This document shows, piece by piece, positions 44,041 through 57,136 of a stretch of 64,000 bases of DNA; position 1 is the stretch's first letter, and each line of letters begins with the position of its first letter. This DNA comes from Muricea muricata (taxonomy: Eukaryota; Cnidaria; Anthozoa; Malacalcyonacea; Plexauridae). A program made the position numbers and the translations under genes. The notes under the pieces were generated by a model, which saw only the letters and a program-made list of their open reading frames with translations, made no database searches and was not told where the DNA came from. The DNA is taken from NCBI GenBank assembly GCA_963855995.1, contig OY979718.1, positions 44,370,059 through 44,434,058 on the forward strand, in the 5' to 3' direction.

Positions 44041-47000
44041 AGTGAAGGAAAATAAAAAAATAGCCCCAGGTCGAGTTATGTAAGAGTGGCCTGAGAGAGT
44101 GACTATATCATTGGCTCGTTTTAATTATTTAAAGCACATCAGCAATGAGAATACTTCATTCAACACAAATTGACCAATTGGCAAAGAGCTCTCCGAGGAG
44201 GTACTTAACAGTACCCTCATGAACGCATGATACCTCTAATAACACTCTACAAAGTATGAAGAAAATTCGGTTTTTTACTCAAAGCCAATTTAGGCAAATT
44301 CTATACATTTTTATCTCTTATTATGGTGGCATATATAGTTTGTATGCAAATTTGCAGTGGAAGTTATCTTCTATACACTCAATATGGCTAGAAATACAGC
44401 CATGCATTTGTACGTACTCGGACTAATTTGCACTACACCCAGCTAAGATGGAACAAAACTGGCGAAGAAATCTTTTTTATTGTAAGGGAGATCTTTAATC
44501 GCTTATGTCATAATCAGCCCTTATATAAATACTTGGTAGGGGATTCAATCAACCTAACAATAATTAGATAATTTTCAAAGACTTTGTTACAATAAAATTC
44601 ATTTGTTACTCGAGCTAAAGCGAGAGTTAAAATTTTAGTCTGTTTCTTTTTTCCGCACAAGACTTATTCTCCTGCACGGCCACTCCTTAATATTGACCAA
44701 TCGTTACAAGCCGTACAGGCATGTGATTATTTAAGCTTATCTCATTGGCAGCGCTTCGGTCACGTGAGTTTTGCATCTCATTTGACTTAAAGCATTCGCA
44801 TCTGTCTATCTAATCGCACGCCTTCAGCTCTCGTTTGTTATAAATTAGAATATTGATCATGAATTGAAATTATTGTGTTAATTATCGCATTAATTATAGC
44901 TCTCATACAAGTTCAGTGCAAAACGTGACATTATTAATCTCCATCTTCACACACTGCCAGCATCAGCACTGCATTTAGTATGAGAAAATAACCAAAAATT
45001 ATGGTTAATACATGACTAGTATAGTGTATTTTAATTTTGTATCCTTATGGGCGTGAGTAGCTCACGAGTCATTATAATACCCATGCATTGGCTAATCTTT
45101 ATAAAATACTATAAATTAGGCGTAAATGTACATTAGAGTTAAAAATTTTTTAAGCTCAGTTAAGTACGAAAAAAGCGTATGTGCATGCTCAACAAGTCGA
45201 TTATATTGGACACATAAAAATAACGAAGAAAAATTCCCCGTGGCATTGAGCACGCGTTTTAACCAATGAAAAAGCTTCTTTTATAACATGCATATTATGA
45301 AATGAGTCTTTGTTTTTTTAAAAAAACTCGCAACATATCGTCAACTTATTAATCTTTCGGCCCAAATAAATTTTGGTCTGTTGAGAAATTTTAGTGCAAA
45401 TGACTCGTCAACCAACTCAAATCAACTAAAACTCTCCCAGAAGAGAAAAATTGACGTAGCCAAAAAAGGTTAGTAAGCTAACAGTATATGGATTCCTAAT
45501 TTTATTTCATGTACATGATTGTCCCATACTCAAATGGGGTGACATCTTTAAGTCTCGTGTCTTTTAAGCTTAAAAGTTAATGAGCGGCTCTATTACATTA
45601 ATATATATATTTATATAATATTAATAATATAATTATATATAATATAAGCATATAATTAAATGAGCCTCGAAACTCGTAAATTTCAGCAAAATGTCAATAT
45701 TATTGTGGTACTATTAAATATGCAGAACAACAACTAATAAGTGTGTATATAATAATTTGTAATCATCAAATTTTCCTCTCAATTAATACTTGAGACAGTT
45801 GAGGATCTGCTTGAAGACTTCTTAAAGAATTCTTTGTCTAGCCCACTCTTTATGAGTACTCAATATCACTTATGACTCAAGGCTGGCTAAATGATATATC
45901 ATTAGCGAAGTTATTACCAAGAAACGATTTTGCTCGCATTAAAAAATTCCAAAACGAGATGCTGTAACCAAATTATTTATTCACAATTAATTTGTTTTTC
46001 TTTGATGCAAAAATCTTTATCTAAAATGAGAAAAAATAATAAAAGGTTGTTGGGAAACCTCTTCAGTAACAATGTATGAAGTATATAAGATTAATACGGC
46101 TCTCGCGATCTTCAAATGTCAAATACAATATAATTCCTCGTCGTCTCATAACTAATTTATTTTTACTTGCATGCATGCATGCATGTGTTTAGTAAGTAAG
46201 CGTGGTCTCCTATAATGAGGTTTGGGGCGGTTTAAGACCTTAAAATATAAATTGCTATATAGCAGTCAACCACTGTACCAAATGTTCGATATACTACACA
46301 GCTAATTCAATAAGCGTTGTCCTTTTAAAAAGTGGTTCCCTTTATTTTCATGTACAAAAAAGTGTTTCTTGCACAATAATTTCAAGAATAGAAGAATTAT
46401 CATAGATATTATACTATATACACACATATACATGTATCATGACATAGTTAAGAGCTTTGCTACCATCCCCATAAAAAGCCAATGGTTTATTCATAAACTC
46501 TATCTATTTAAAGTGGATACGTGCAGGAGATATTACAACAAGAAAGTCAAAGCTATACAAAGTATTTTAAGATAATTTTTCTTGGCTGATTTCACATTTG
46601 TTGATAGTATGTAGTTTCTCCTTCGAGTGATCTCCCACAATAGATCGGTGATGAATTGCGGTGATGATCGGTGATGAATTACGATATACGAAAACCTGGT
46701 CTAAAGCACGTTTGATCACTTTCCTAATCACATGAATTTCTTGGGCGTTTAGTCGGTGAAATAATGATATATAGCCTTTTCCTAACTTAACACATTTTGA
46801 CAGTATTGATATACAAGTCAATGTTGGTCATAACTGTCGTAGGGAAGCCATTCTCGACTATGTGATACAGTCTAGATCTACCTTGGTGTCTACCTTGCTG
46901 GCTGTTTTCAATTTAGTCTTATTATAATAGAGTGTATACATCGGCGTACATACTCTATCACAATCTACCCATATCCATCTGATTGGATGCCACATACGAT

Positions 47001-48010
47001 GAGTGGGAAAATTACCGCTTGCGAGCACCATTTGCAGAGGTACATAAGTTTCCCCGAAAGATATGTTATTATCGAAATTGTACACGACATGGCGCAATAC
47101 TGTTATAGTAGAAAAACGTTTTGATGCTCCTCAAATGTTTTTAAAATACTGTTATGAAAAGTTCAAATGAGGGGGATAATGAGTTGGCTTAATTAAAGCA
47201 AGCCGCAGTCTTACGTTATTGCGTCATAATTGGTGTTATGACATGTCTTGTGTATCATGTTATTGCAAAAAACAAATTCCAACTAGGCTAATAAAAAACT
47301 CGTGCCAGGAAGTGGGAAATCGCATTTCCGAGGCATCAACCTCAAGGTCCACTCCACTTCTATATATTTGCACTGCCTTTTGAAAGAAACTATTATTTCA
47401 ACGGCAAAAATTCTGCTCTTGAGAGATGACGCGTCTTCATTACATTTTGCAAACATTTTTCACTAACTGTGTTGCAAGTTGCAAGAAAAACACTGAATAA
47501 ATCAAACAGGTAGGCATAATATGTAATCTGGGTTACAATTCCATGATCCCTACAATGTCACGTGTAGTACAGTCACGAAATAGAAATGACCGATCAAACG
47601 GGAACACTCCTGGCCAAACAGAATGGTCTCGGTAACCCCTGAAAATGAATATTACTTGAAAGAGACGCCATTTTAACGGTATTTCGCTTCTCTTTGCATG
47701 CTGGCTTTGCGTTTTTGTTGTGTAATTTACGGTTAGCGTTTTGCGTTTGCGGAACGCAAGAATAAGGTATTCAGCTCACTGACTCAGCTATGCGGTTGAC
47801 TGTAACACTGCAGGCTGTTGTTACCCAGTGAGCTTACTTTGAAAAATACAGTGACGTCATTGTGAATGTGTCACAATTAAAAATGATTGTAAACATTCCA
47901 CAGACAAGAAATATTCAAATTTAAAATCGTGGGCAGATTGGAAGCAGGAAGTTTAACAAACGCCACAAATTTGTTTTGTATGATTCATGATCTGATGAAG
48001 ATGTTCACAA
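44041..48010. other. Long gene-poor interval
   Basis: AT-rich DNA with no open frame I can support; frames at 46369-46575 (+), 46567-46821 (-) and 46858-47097 (-) lack motifs. Minor structure: GCATGCAT repeats near 46170, TATATAAT-rich sequence near 45600-45655, and GGTGATGAATT repeated near 46650-46680. The right 300 bp may contain the promoter of the receptor gene. Confidence 0.4.
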
Positions 48011-48091
48011 ATGGCATTTTATTGGGTTTTCTTTGCGATTTTCCTCGTTATAGTATCTTGTGACATCAAGAGCCCATTAATTTACTCAAAG
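48011..48091 (+). CDS. Candidate signal-peptide exon of the SEFIR receptor gene
   Basis: ATG 48011 opens MAFYWVFFAIFLVIVSCDIK with a strongly hydrophobic core and a plausible cleavage after SC. Reading ends ...YSK at AAAG|GTGCAG, a workable donor in phase 0. It is the only signal-peptide-like start upstream of the receptor exons on +, but the exon or exons linking it to 50571 were not identified, so membership of the same gene is inferred. It could be a small separate secreted protein instead. Confidence 0.4.
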
Positions 48092-49213
48092 GTGCAGACA
48101 GCAGTATGTATTCAGTTTAGTTTGTTTTATTTTATGTTTATTGTCAAATTTGTCATCTTCCTGCCATGTTGCGTAGTTGCTTCAGTTGCATAGAAGATGT
48201 GGAAGCGTGATCTCGGCTTACTTTTGATTTTTTTTTGTTTAATTTTTTTGTTTAATTGTTTACATGAAGTTGATCGAGATAAAGTGTTGCGGATCAGGTA
48301 TCATGTATGCAATATGGAAGTTAGGCAGGCAAATGTTTCTGAGTTGACTTGCAATCAGTCTCTCGGAACCAGAAATTATGCCCACATTTGACAATATTAT
48401 AGGCTAAAATATTCTTTGCAGCAACATGCCGAAGTGAAAGTCCCAAATTGTGGCATGCATGCAGTGTGAAAAACATATATCTGTTATCTAGACAGAACAT
48501 ACATGTTGTGCCTGGTCAAAAGCGAAAAAGTAAATTTAGTATTTATGGTTCGCAACAAATCCAATAAGAGTTTAATAATATGCATTTATAAGATTTGTAC
48601 AGTATTATAAAGCTGCATGGAAATTATAGTGCTTAGTACATCAATGGAATTGTTAAAACAATGGGTCAAATCAGCACTGTGGCATATTGTGGAGAATTAT
48701 GTTGAATCAGTGATGATGAGGGAAGATGTTATTAGACAAGAAGTGATCATGTACAGGATACTTCAGGAGAATATGATGTTTCTGTTGATACTTTTAATTA
48801 TATGGTTGATTCTTTTTTTAAGATCATTTTTGACTTCAACCGTATCGTAGCGAAACGTAGCCTATTTCATTATCTCATGAACAGTAGGCAGAACTAATGA
48901 TATGGACACAGTAGAATACGTTATGTTGTGGCACGATTGAAAGTAGTTTTCCATTTAATTAAATCAGCCTAAGCTTGAGAATAGACTGTATTTAAATTGA
49001 ATTTATTATAATTATTATCATTAAAATACATTAATTAAGTGCAAATTGGCATAAAAGTGTTAACTAAAGGTGCGCTGCAAAATAAGTTACTATAAAGCTG
49101 TATTACATGGATTAAAATTAAAAGTAGAATGCAAAATAAAAAAAACCCTATATATATCTTCTATCTCAAAAATAATGATGTATTATTACTTTTATTAACT
49201 TAAGTAGTTCTAC

Positions 49214-49544
49214 CAGGGGCATAACTATGTGGGTTGGGGGTATCTCACCCCCCAGCATTTGCAAATGGTGATTTTGTTGTGCATGTATTGATAACTGGTC
49301 GTGCGAAAAGTGCAGGAAAAACCTAGATATAAAGGTTAAGAGGACCCTGAAAGGGCCATTTGTGTAAGCAATCTAAGGCTCCAAATTTTCAAAATATTCT
49401 CTCCCCCGGCACCAACTATAGATGTCATCCATTGTGTTCAAAGCAATCTAGGTCATGCACCATAATTTTTTATCCTCTCTATTGTCAGGCAAAAATAGGT
49501 TTCACTCCCTGCCCTAAGGCTTATGTGCCCAAGTTATGCCCCTG
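49214..49544. mobile_element. TIR element, CAGGGGCATAACT family
   Basis: CAGGGGCATAACTATGTGG at the left and CCCAAGTTATGCCCCTG at the right are inverted repeats of about 16 bp. The interior has CCCCCCAGCA and CTCCCCCGGC patches and no gene. I could not define a target duplication. Confidence 0.65.
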
Positions 49545-49872
49545 TGTACTACAGATATTTTATTTGGTAGGTACATCTTGGTAGATACAGGTATTTAATA
49601 GACACATCTAATTCAGTTGTAAACTGAATGCAAACCAGAGACATAGGCAGGGACAGGGCCCCCTTAACTCCGCCTTTTGTTGATAGAGAGGTTCAGCAAA
49701 GACAATGTGACAGTGGAAGTGGTGTGGGCACATTCATGAATGTGGTTGATCACACATAATATGCACATTATCATTATGAAAACCCAGTAAAACAAATCAG
49801 TTTGATCATTCAAATATAAAATCAAAATTATTTTAGCTTAAAGAAATCATTGTACTACCGTGACTACATTGT

Positions 49873-50285
49873 AATAGACCTTTCTGGTAATTATGTCACC
49901 GCTAACACTGTTTTCAGCTTAGGACCACCTTAAATGTAGTGGATTTTACGTTTGTTTCTCACAGGCTATAGTCAGAGGCCCAGAAAATCCTTCGTCAACA
50001 CATGCATAAAAAAGAATTTGGGATTTTGACTATTAAACATGGAAATAAGCTTAAACACGAAAACGAGGCCGAGGGACATAGCTCCTCAGCCTCGGTTTTG
50101 TGTTTAAGTTTATTTCCACATTTATTGATCAAAATCCAAAAATCTTTTTTATGCATGTGTTGACGAAGGATGGCGCTTCTGACAATAGCCTGTGAGAAAT
50201 AAACTTAAAAATAGTCCACTCTATTTAAGGTGTTCCTAAGTTGAAAACAGTGTTAGCTGTGACGTAATTACCGGAAAGGTCTATT
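49873..50285. mobile_element. Long foldback element
   Basis: Arms of about 200 bp that start AATAGACCTTTCTGGTAATT on the left and end GTAATTACCGGAAAGGTCTA on the right are complementary over most of their length, including CACAGGCTAT, TCGTCAACACATGCATAAAA and GAAATAAGCTTAAACAC. The centre is a GAGGCCGAGG / CCTCGGTTTT hairpin. It probably lies in an intron of the receptor gene. Confidence 0.85.
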
Positions 50286-50570
50286 GTAAACAAGGTCCAG
50301 TTCAAATATATGAAGTTATTTATTCAGGATTTTGTGTATTAAATTGCGAGTACGTAATATGTTAACTATTGATTTTAGTTTTTTCCAACATTGACGCCAG
50401 GTCAAACCCCTCGGGCTCAGTGCGGAAAATGTACCCGAATTATGAGCAAACATTCCATCCTGTCTTTGATGGCTCCCTCCTCAAGCAGGCATGCATACTG
50501 AGCGTTTCTCGAGATTGTGTTCGCACATTTTAAAAATTAGCGATATGAATTGTTTATTTTCTCACTGTAG

Positions 50571-53500
50571 GATAACCATGGAGAAAAAGGCAAAGCGTTG
50601 TTACGAAGATTTAAAAGAAACATTCGAGGACGAGGTAACTTTTTTTATCGTATAATCTGCTCTCTGTAATTTTAATTTTATGACTAGATTTGTTTAAATA
50701 ACTGTAATTTTTATTCTGTAAACCATTGTCGTATTGAATTGATCTAACGCGCTCATGAGGTATGGTGAATCTTTTTTAAAACTTATATCGTGCACGGGTC
50801 AAATTGCATAGCGTGAAACTAGTATTTTCGCTACAGGCCCCGGCATGGTTAGGTTGGTTCGCGAATTCATGATAGAAAAAGATCTCTACAAATCTACTGA
50901 ATAATAAATGATTGACAATGTAGATTTCATGGTTTAATTATTATTTAGCTTGTTTGGTAAACGGTAGTTTAACATATGATAGTGCAAATGGTTATGATGC
51001 GTTGGAGGAAAAGAAAATTGAAGTGCAATTTGTGTTGATTGACAAACAGCACGTTGCAAGAGTGAAGTGGAAACAGCCTGAAGGTACCATTAATTGCTAC
51101 ATTGATATGATACTGTAGCATTTTAGATACAATGCAACAGCCTAACTGTACATACTACCGGGTGGGGCACAATTACACTAAAAAAAGTTTGTTGGCGTTT
51201 GAACATGCAGCGATGTCCAACTTAAATTTTGATATATCCCATGCACATTTCAATGCTATATACTTGCATTTGATACATGCATTTGAGCAGGAAAAATATG
51301 TATGGGTTATCACAATATCACATGAGGGGCCAGGTGATATCCGTAAAACTGATATTACCGAGTCTCGAATGTGATAACCTATTTATCACATACTTGTGCC
51401 TTTATCAGAGCTATTCACGGGCGAAAATCAAATTTTATTTTCTAATTATAAATCATTTGATTTCATTTCCGAATGAATGCAAAAACATTGTAAAATATAC
51501 GTTAAACAGCTAGAACTTTGCAAAAACAAGCCAAGAATAACTCGTCTTTTTACAGTTGCAGATATCTTTCTGTTATCGGCCTTCTATCAACATATTTTGC
51601 TTTTTCACTACCGATTTGCAGTCGGACACCATCTTTGTTTTTGCAGCGGGATAAAAAACGATTTTATGTCACCCTGTTTATCACCCTGATACAACCATGA
51701 AGCCTCTTCAACTGAATTTCCGCTACTGTATATGTGTTGCAATATTCATCATTTTGGAATCACAAAGCGAAAAGTTACGGCATCAAAACTACAAGTTACG
51801 GCATCAAAACTACAAGTTATGGCATCAAAACTACAAGTTACGGCACCAAAACTTCAAGTTACGCGCACAAAACTACAAGTTACGCGTTCAAAACTTACAA
51901 GTTTGACAGCTGAAACTAATAAGTTTCCATGGCCAGAAATTTAAGACATTGCGCCCGTGCGCTAGCTATTGTGAGGGCAGCGTTAGTTCGCAAAAATGCT
52001 AACGCTTTGCTGATGCTGTGCTTTGCATGGTTTTAAAGCCTGGTTTCTAAGCTTTATTTTGATACCAAACATGGAGAACCTACTGGAATACATCTTTATA
52101 AAAATTGGATTTCATTCGGTGGAAATTTGGTTGAACATAAACATTTGTGCTGTAATTGTTACAGCAACGAGTTAAGAATTTCGTGTTATTAATCACGAAA
52201 ATGTAATCTGTTGGACTAAACAAACAGCTTTGAAAATTTTTGTGGAAGTGGTCGAACATATATTAATTGCCAAACGAACCCGGCAAACTGCTCCAAGAAC
52301 AGATGGGATCCAACTGGTGATACTAAAGTATAGCTATTGCGCGAAAATGGCAGATAATGAAGAGAACTATTAAGAAGAAATGAACGGAAAATAGTTGTTT
52401 AAAATGTAACCAGTTCCACGTACGAATTAATGAAAAAAAGTACGGCAATGCAATAACGAAGCCCTTGCAAAGATTATTCGAACTCGGCAAATGCTTTTAG
52501 TACGGTATTGCCGTTGTATTTTGCAAATTTTTCATAAACTCCCATGTTTTAATGCTAATTGTGGCGGCCATATTTGTTCAAACAATCACGTCATGTCCAG
52601 TGCCAATGTCTTAAATTTCTGGCCATGCAACTGACTAACATGCTCTTCATAACTTTTTAAAACGTTGTTTTGAATGCGCGGTGAACGGTAGCTTGCAAAT
52701 GGTTGTAAAGGCGCAAGTATCTGATAAATAAGTTTACTTCCGTAGCCAGATATCGTAGAACCAAATATAAAAAATTTATCTACAGTATCTTTCAAGAGCA
52801 TTTCTGACTTCAACTTCACTTCGTTGAAACAAGTAATCGCGATAACATTGTAGCTAACAGTTATTCAATTGGTTTTAATAGGGCATTTTCAGCTAATTAA
52901 CGGCGGTTTCAAGAATGTTGGCTTAAGTTTAAACATAGTTTTCTCAGTTGACATTGCAGGAAAATGTAGCTACATGATACATGTCAAAAATTAAGTTGAA
53001 CATTGTGCAATATACAGTAAGTGTAATAGCTCTTTTAGACATTTAGTTCTTAATTAAAGTAAATAAATTAAACTGTCTTACTTTTTTGCCTCATCCAGTT
53101 CATAGTTCCCGTAATATGACATGTGTGTTAGAAGAGCCAATGTACGTGTATCAACATACTATTTATACATTTTACAGCTAAAAGAGTACCAGTGGATGAA
53201 TTCTTAATTTCATGGACAGGTTATGACTTTAATGCAGATACTGACTGCAAGCTTTTGAATAATGAGGTATTTATCCGCTTTTTATTGCTTTCATTTTTTG
53301 TTTTCTTTTTTAATTTTTACAGTTTATTCGAAATTATAGGATATTTCATACCCGAAACGATATAAGCAGGATTTGACGTTCCAGATGAAGTTAGTACTAC
53401 TGGAAACGTTGAATTCTATCATTTTGGGCAATGGAAGATCCTATAACTGACGACTGCACTACCTAGACTGACAAAGTTAGTCAAAATAGGATATAAGTAA

Positions 53501-56089
53501 TAATTATTGGATTTGTTTTGTTTGTTTCAAACGCGTGAGTCGTGACCACTTTAATCTATGGACTGACCATGGATTCATAACACAATACGATAATTACATT
53601 CAATAATAACGGAATCCAATGATATAATTTAATTTGTTTAATTTTACATTCCAAAAGTACTAGCTTTAGACAGAAATCAATATTATGACATTATATCTAT
53701 AAGCTCCGAATAAGTCCCAGCTTATTTTGACCAATGTTAATCCCTTGCCTGATCGAGATACGCACACATTTTACCAAACACACACTTAAACCAAATCGAG
53801 AAACTTTATTTAACCAATTAAACTCAAAGGTTCTCAAAGACAAACCCGTATCAAATATACATGAGTATACCAGTGTGTGATGTGCATGTGGTTCTAAATA
53901 AGAAAATACAATAACAAACTATCGTTACAATATTGACAAGCGAAAGAATAAATAACCAATGTTTTACAACGCTTTACCTCGTATTTTTCCACGTACAGAC
54001 AAATAAAACTAGTGCACTAGGAAAGTCAAACTATAGCGTCCCTCCGGGCATTTGCATAAATTATAATAAAATGCATGCATAAATTATATTGAATTAACCA
54101 TCTCGATCCTACAATATCACTGTATAGTAAAAATACTTATATTTTCATTGACGTTCAATATTATATTAAACGCTAGACGACATCATTTGATATCAGACAA
54201 TCGCCGACGATCTGGAGATACGACGATCCTTTATTTATTAATGTAAGTGTAGTATTTAAAACTTTTTGACTGTGAAGACAATAACCAAGGGGTCTGCTGT
54301 ATGAATGGGACGTTAGAATTGATATTCTGTCTATATGTGAAGTTATGGTTCTCCACTCATGAGCAGGAGGGTGGGATACACTCTTTTGTCTATGGTAATT
54401 GAGCAAAGCTATATATTAATTGAATGATTGCGTATAGACAAGGTTGCATACACGTGAAAACACGCCGCGTTCGCTTAATTTCGTACGTGTACAAGACATT
54501 GTCTTTTGCCCACCATTCGTTCAAAACGATTGGTTGCAAAATTGGTCCATGAGATTGTGGCTAATTTTAATATGAAAGATCCACGATTTTGTACCTATGG
54601 CAGTGTATACATAATCCTAACATACACTGTAGTTTACAACAATAATTTTTGTTTCAGATTAATCCAATACCAAAAAAATGCAGCATATGCAGCCGTGATA
54701 TGTTAAAATTTACTCCAAATCATTCACGTAGGTTAAATTCGTTTTTTTATATACTTTCTTATATTATATAAGGAATGAATCGTTTTACCACAATCGTGAA
54801 ACATAATTTGTGAAGAAAGTTACACGATCTTTTTATATAGTACGCATTGTTGGGAGAGGGTAATATAAGTTGTAATCTATGTTTCTAATGTGTGCAGTTA
54901 TTTATAACTTGCACTAGCGCTACTTCTAGTAATATAATGCTTTTCAAATCCATATTTCAACAAAATAGTATGTAGAATACATTATGCAAATACTAAGATA
55001 CAATTCTATTTACATTTAATATAATTCTATTTAGTACTAATGTAATTCTATATACATCGAATTTTCCTACATGCTATACGGCAAAATGTCTGTACTACAA
55101 GCTACTTTAAAAATTTTTTTAAATTAGGGTGATTTATACTTATAGTATACAAATGTTCAATTATTTGTATGCATAGTATATGAATATATAGAAGTCCAGT
55201 TTGTTAGAATTATTTATCTAATTAAACAATCCAATCCATATTTGCAGGAAAAAAGCACTATACTACATCTACACAAGTTGTAAAAGAAATGTTTACCAAC
55301 ACCAGCACATTTAACGTCAACGAGAATGCTCAACAAGATGAATATCGTTTAAAATTAATCGTCGGTTCCGTGATAGGCATAGCTATGGCATTTGTTCTCT
55401 TCATCATTTTCGTGAGAACGTTTTGGTGTCCTCCACCTCCTCCATTTCATAAAGGTATATTTTCAACATGTTTTTAATGCAATGCTAAAGAAACGTCCTA
55501 TCTGACTTTTATATACAGTTGTACTTATTATTTCACCATTGTTTTCAATCATTTTTTATTTTTATGGTTTTGTGTAGATACATACTACATTTCCTACTAT
55601 GCCGAAAGTGAAAAGTTTGTCAAGGAAGTGAAGGAATTCGCTCACTGGTTACAAGACAATGGTTTTGATGTTGAAATGTTAACTGATGAAAACGACATGT
55701 TAACGAAAGAGAATATAAGCCTTAGGCGGGAATTAATGTCGTTTAAGTTTCGCGAGCACATGGTAAAATCCTCCGATAAAGTTTTCATTATCGTTTCAAC
55801 CTCGTATGCCAAACTTTGTGAGAACGGGGACGATGTAAGAAATCAAAACCTTTCCGAGGAAGAGAAACTCGTGTATGGTGAGCTGGTTCAAATCCGATGC
55901 GAACTGCATGAACACGTGTACCGCAGTGACCGATTTATTCCAATTCTTTTTCGTCTCAACAAAGCAGCTAGTATTCCATTTTGGATTAAAGAGCTGGTAT
56001 ACTTTTCTTGGCCGGAAGAGAAGACAAGTAAGAGGCTTTTGAATAGGCTAAATGGTTTGCCTGAATGCTCCCCTGATAGCTTTGTGTAG
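50571..56089 (+). CDS. SEFIR-domain receptor, IL-17 receptor-like (six exons found)
   Basis: Exons 50571-50634, 50949-51083, 53178-53266, 54658-54727, 55248-55454 and 55578-56089 join without a frame break (phases 1,1,0,1,1). The ectodomain has Cys residues and a stretch ending RVKWKQPE then FLISWTGYDF, like a receptor beta-sandwich. A single transmembrane helix follows (LIVGSVIGIAMAFVLFIIFV), then a Pro-rich stop-transfer (FWCPPPPPFHK), and from the last junction a SEFIR domain: DTYYISYYAESEKFVKEVKE at its start, later DKVFIIVSTSYAKL and RFIPILFRLNKAASIPFWI. SEFIR domains in animals bind Act1-like adaptors to drive NF-kB-type signalling. AATAAA lies at 56144-56149. The 5' exons are incomplete; a possible earlier exon near 50373-50490 would need a GC donor. 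It differs from vertebrate IL-17R in its short ectodomain as recovered. Confidence 0.75.
51697..51906 (+). CDS. Small repeat ORF with signal-peptide-like start (dubious)
   Basis: ATG in a good context (ACAACCATGA) opens MKPLQLNFRYCICVAIFIIL followed by ESQSEK and then about six copies of a seven-residue unit (LRHQNYK and variants), ending in TGA at 51904-51906. The repeat reflects a 21-bp minisatellite whose period is a multiple of three, so open frames are expected. Read another way it gives a coiled-coil-like KLQVTAS repeat. It lies in an intron of the receptor gene. A secreted repeat-peptide precursor is conceivable but there are no Gly-Arg amidation sites. Confidence 0.25.
   Translation: MKPLQLNFRYCICVAIFIILESQSEKLRHQNYKLRHQNYKLWHQNYKLRHQNFKLRAQNYKLRVQNLQV
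51769..51905. repeat. 21-bp minisatellite
   Basis: About six units of TTACGGCATCAAAACTACAAG, the last ones diverged (GGCACCAAAACTTCAAG, GCGCACAAAACTACAAG). Confidence 0.9.
51924..52632. other. Inverted pair within receptor-gene intron
   Basis: GGCCAGAAATTTAAGACATTG near 51930 has its complement near 52602-52625 (CAATGTCTTAAATTTCTGGC). The interval may be a degraded TIR transposon of about 700 bp, but only about 22 bp pair and no target duplication was found. A 77-codon frame on - (52586-52819) has no motif. Confidence 0.35.
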
Positions 56090-56193
56090 CATCGCCCTAT
56101 TTTAACCCTAACAAAAAATGTTAAATCTAACTCAAATGTAACCAATAAAAAATTTAATATTGTTAAGTATTAGTCACCTTGTAACTTGGGTTA

Positions 56194-56274
56194 TAGCCTG
56201 CCCACAGACCTAAGCTTCGCTGCCTGACAATTTTTGAGAGGGGTGGTGCGAAACGTAGGTCTGTGATTAGGCTA
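56194..56274. mobile_element. Short foldback MITE
   Basis: TAGCCTGCCCACAGACCTAAGC and GTAGGTCTGTGATTAGGCTA are inverted. Flanks CTTGGGTTA (56185-56193) and CTTGGCTTA (56275-56283) look like a 9-bp target duplication with one mismatch. Lies just downstream of the receptor gene. Confidence 0.6.
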
Positions 56275-56972
56275 CTTGGCTTATAACTCGAATTATTTTG
56301 ATCACTGGCTTTGTCACATTTGCCTGAGATGAAAACAATTCAATTGACTGAACATGAAAAGCATTTTTTGTTCAGAACATTTCGCATATCATATTACTTC
56401 AATATTTCAAAAACTAAGTATGCTATCATTTATGTTTATATAATTATAATGCTTTGAAAGGTTCTTATTCACACTTGGCGGTAGAAGTGACAATAAGGAT
56501 GCAGTAACATATGCTCTACCACATGTTAAATTCCATTGTAAATTTTGTTGAATTTTTGAATAGTTATAGGATTTTTGTGCAAGAGATCAGAAACTGTGGC
56601 TTACAAATTTTGTACAGCATTGTATAGATCATGCGTAGCTATGTATAGTAAATGTATGTCATGTTTTAATAAAGAAATAAAATAATGAAAGAAATGGGGA
56701 GAGCTAACATGTCTCGCTGTAACAATTAAAATAACTACATTTTGTACAAACTGCTTTTGTCCTGCAGGTTTGGCCATTTTACAAAATAAAACATGTTCCA
56801 AAGAAATACATCTTGTAAAAACGACAGTCGAGTTAAATACAACAAAACAATTTAAATTGTAACACAGTTTGTATACAGTTTCAATACAGTTTCAATTGTT
56901 TCCTATTTTTTTTGGGTATTGAGTTTACGTGATGTATGAGTGGGTTCCACTCAATACTTTTACGCAGGACAA

Positions 56973-57136
56973 CGCTTGGTGGTCAACATTACACACATTT
57001 CTGCTTTGTGTGTTGTGTGCGCGAGCATATTTCACTGAATTGTATATATGTGGTGCCAAACACAAGATCGATATTTATGACGAGTATTTAATTTGTTCCG
57101 ACATCTGTGTTTTCATTTGGAGTTGACCACCAAGCG
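56973..57136. mobile_element. Candidate short TIR element
   Basis: CGCTTGGTGGTCAAC at the left end and GTTGACCACCAAGCG at the right are perfect inverted repeats of 15 bp. No target duplication seen and no gene inside; the 65-codon frame across it is probably incidental. Confidence 0.5.

Noticed and set aside
50578..50634. Start codon at 50578 as the receptor's first Met
   Set aside because: That frame ends in phase 0 and runs into a stop in the next exon; the other frame joins in phase 1 and stays open, so the ATG is incidental.
51769..51905. Possible CRISPR-like array
   Set aside because: Units are contiguous tandem repeats without spacers, and this is an animal genome.
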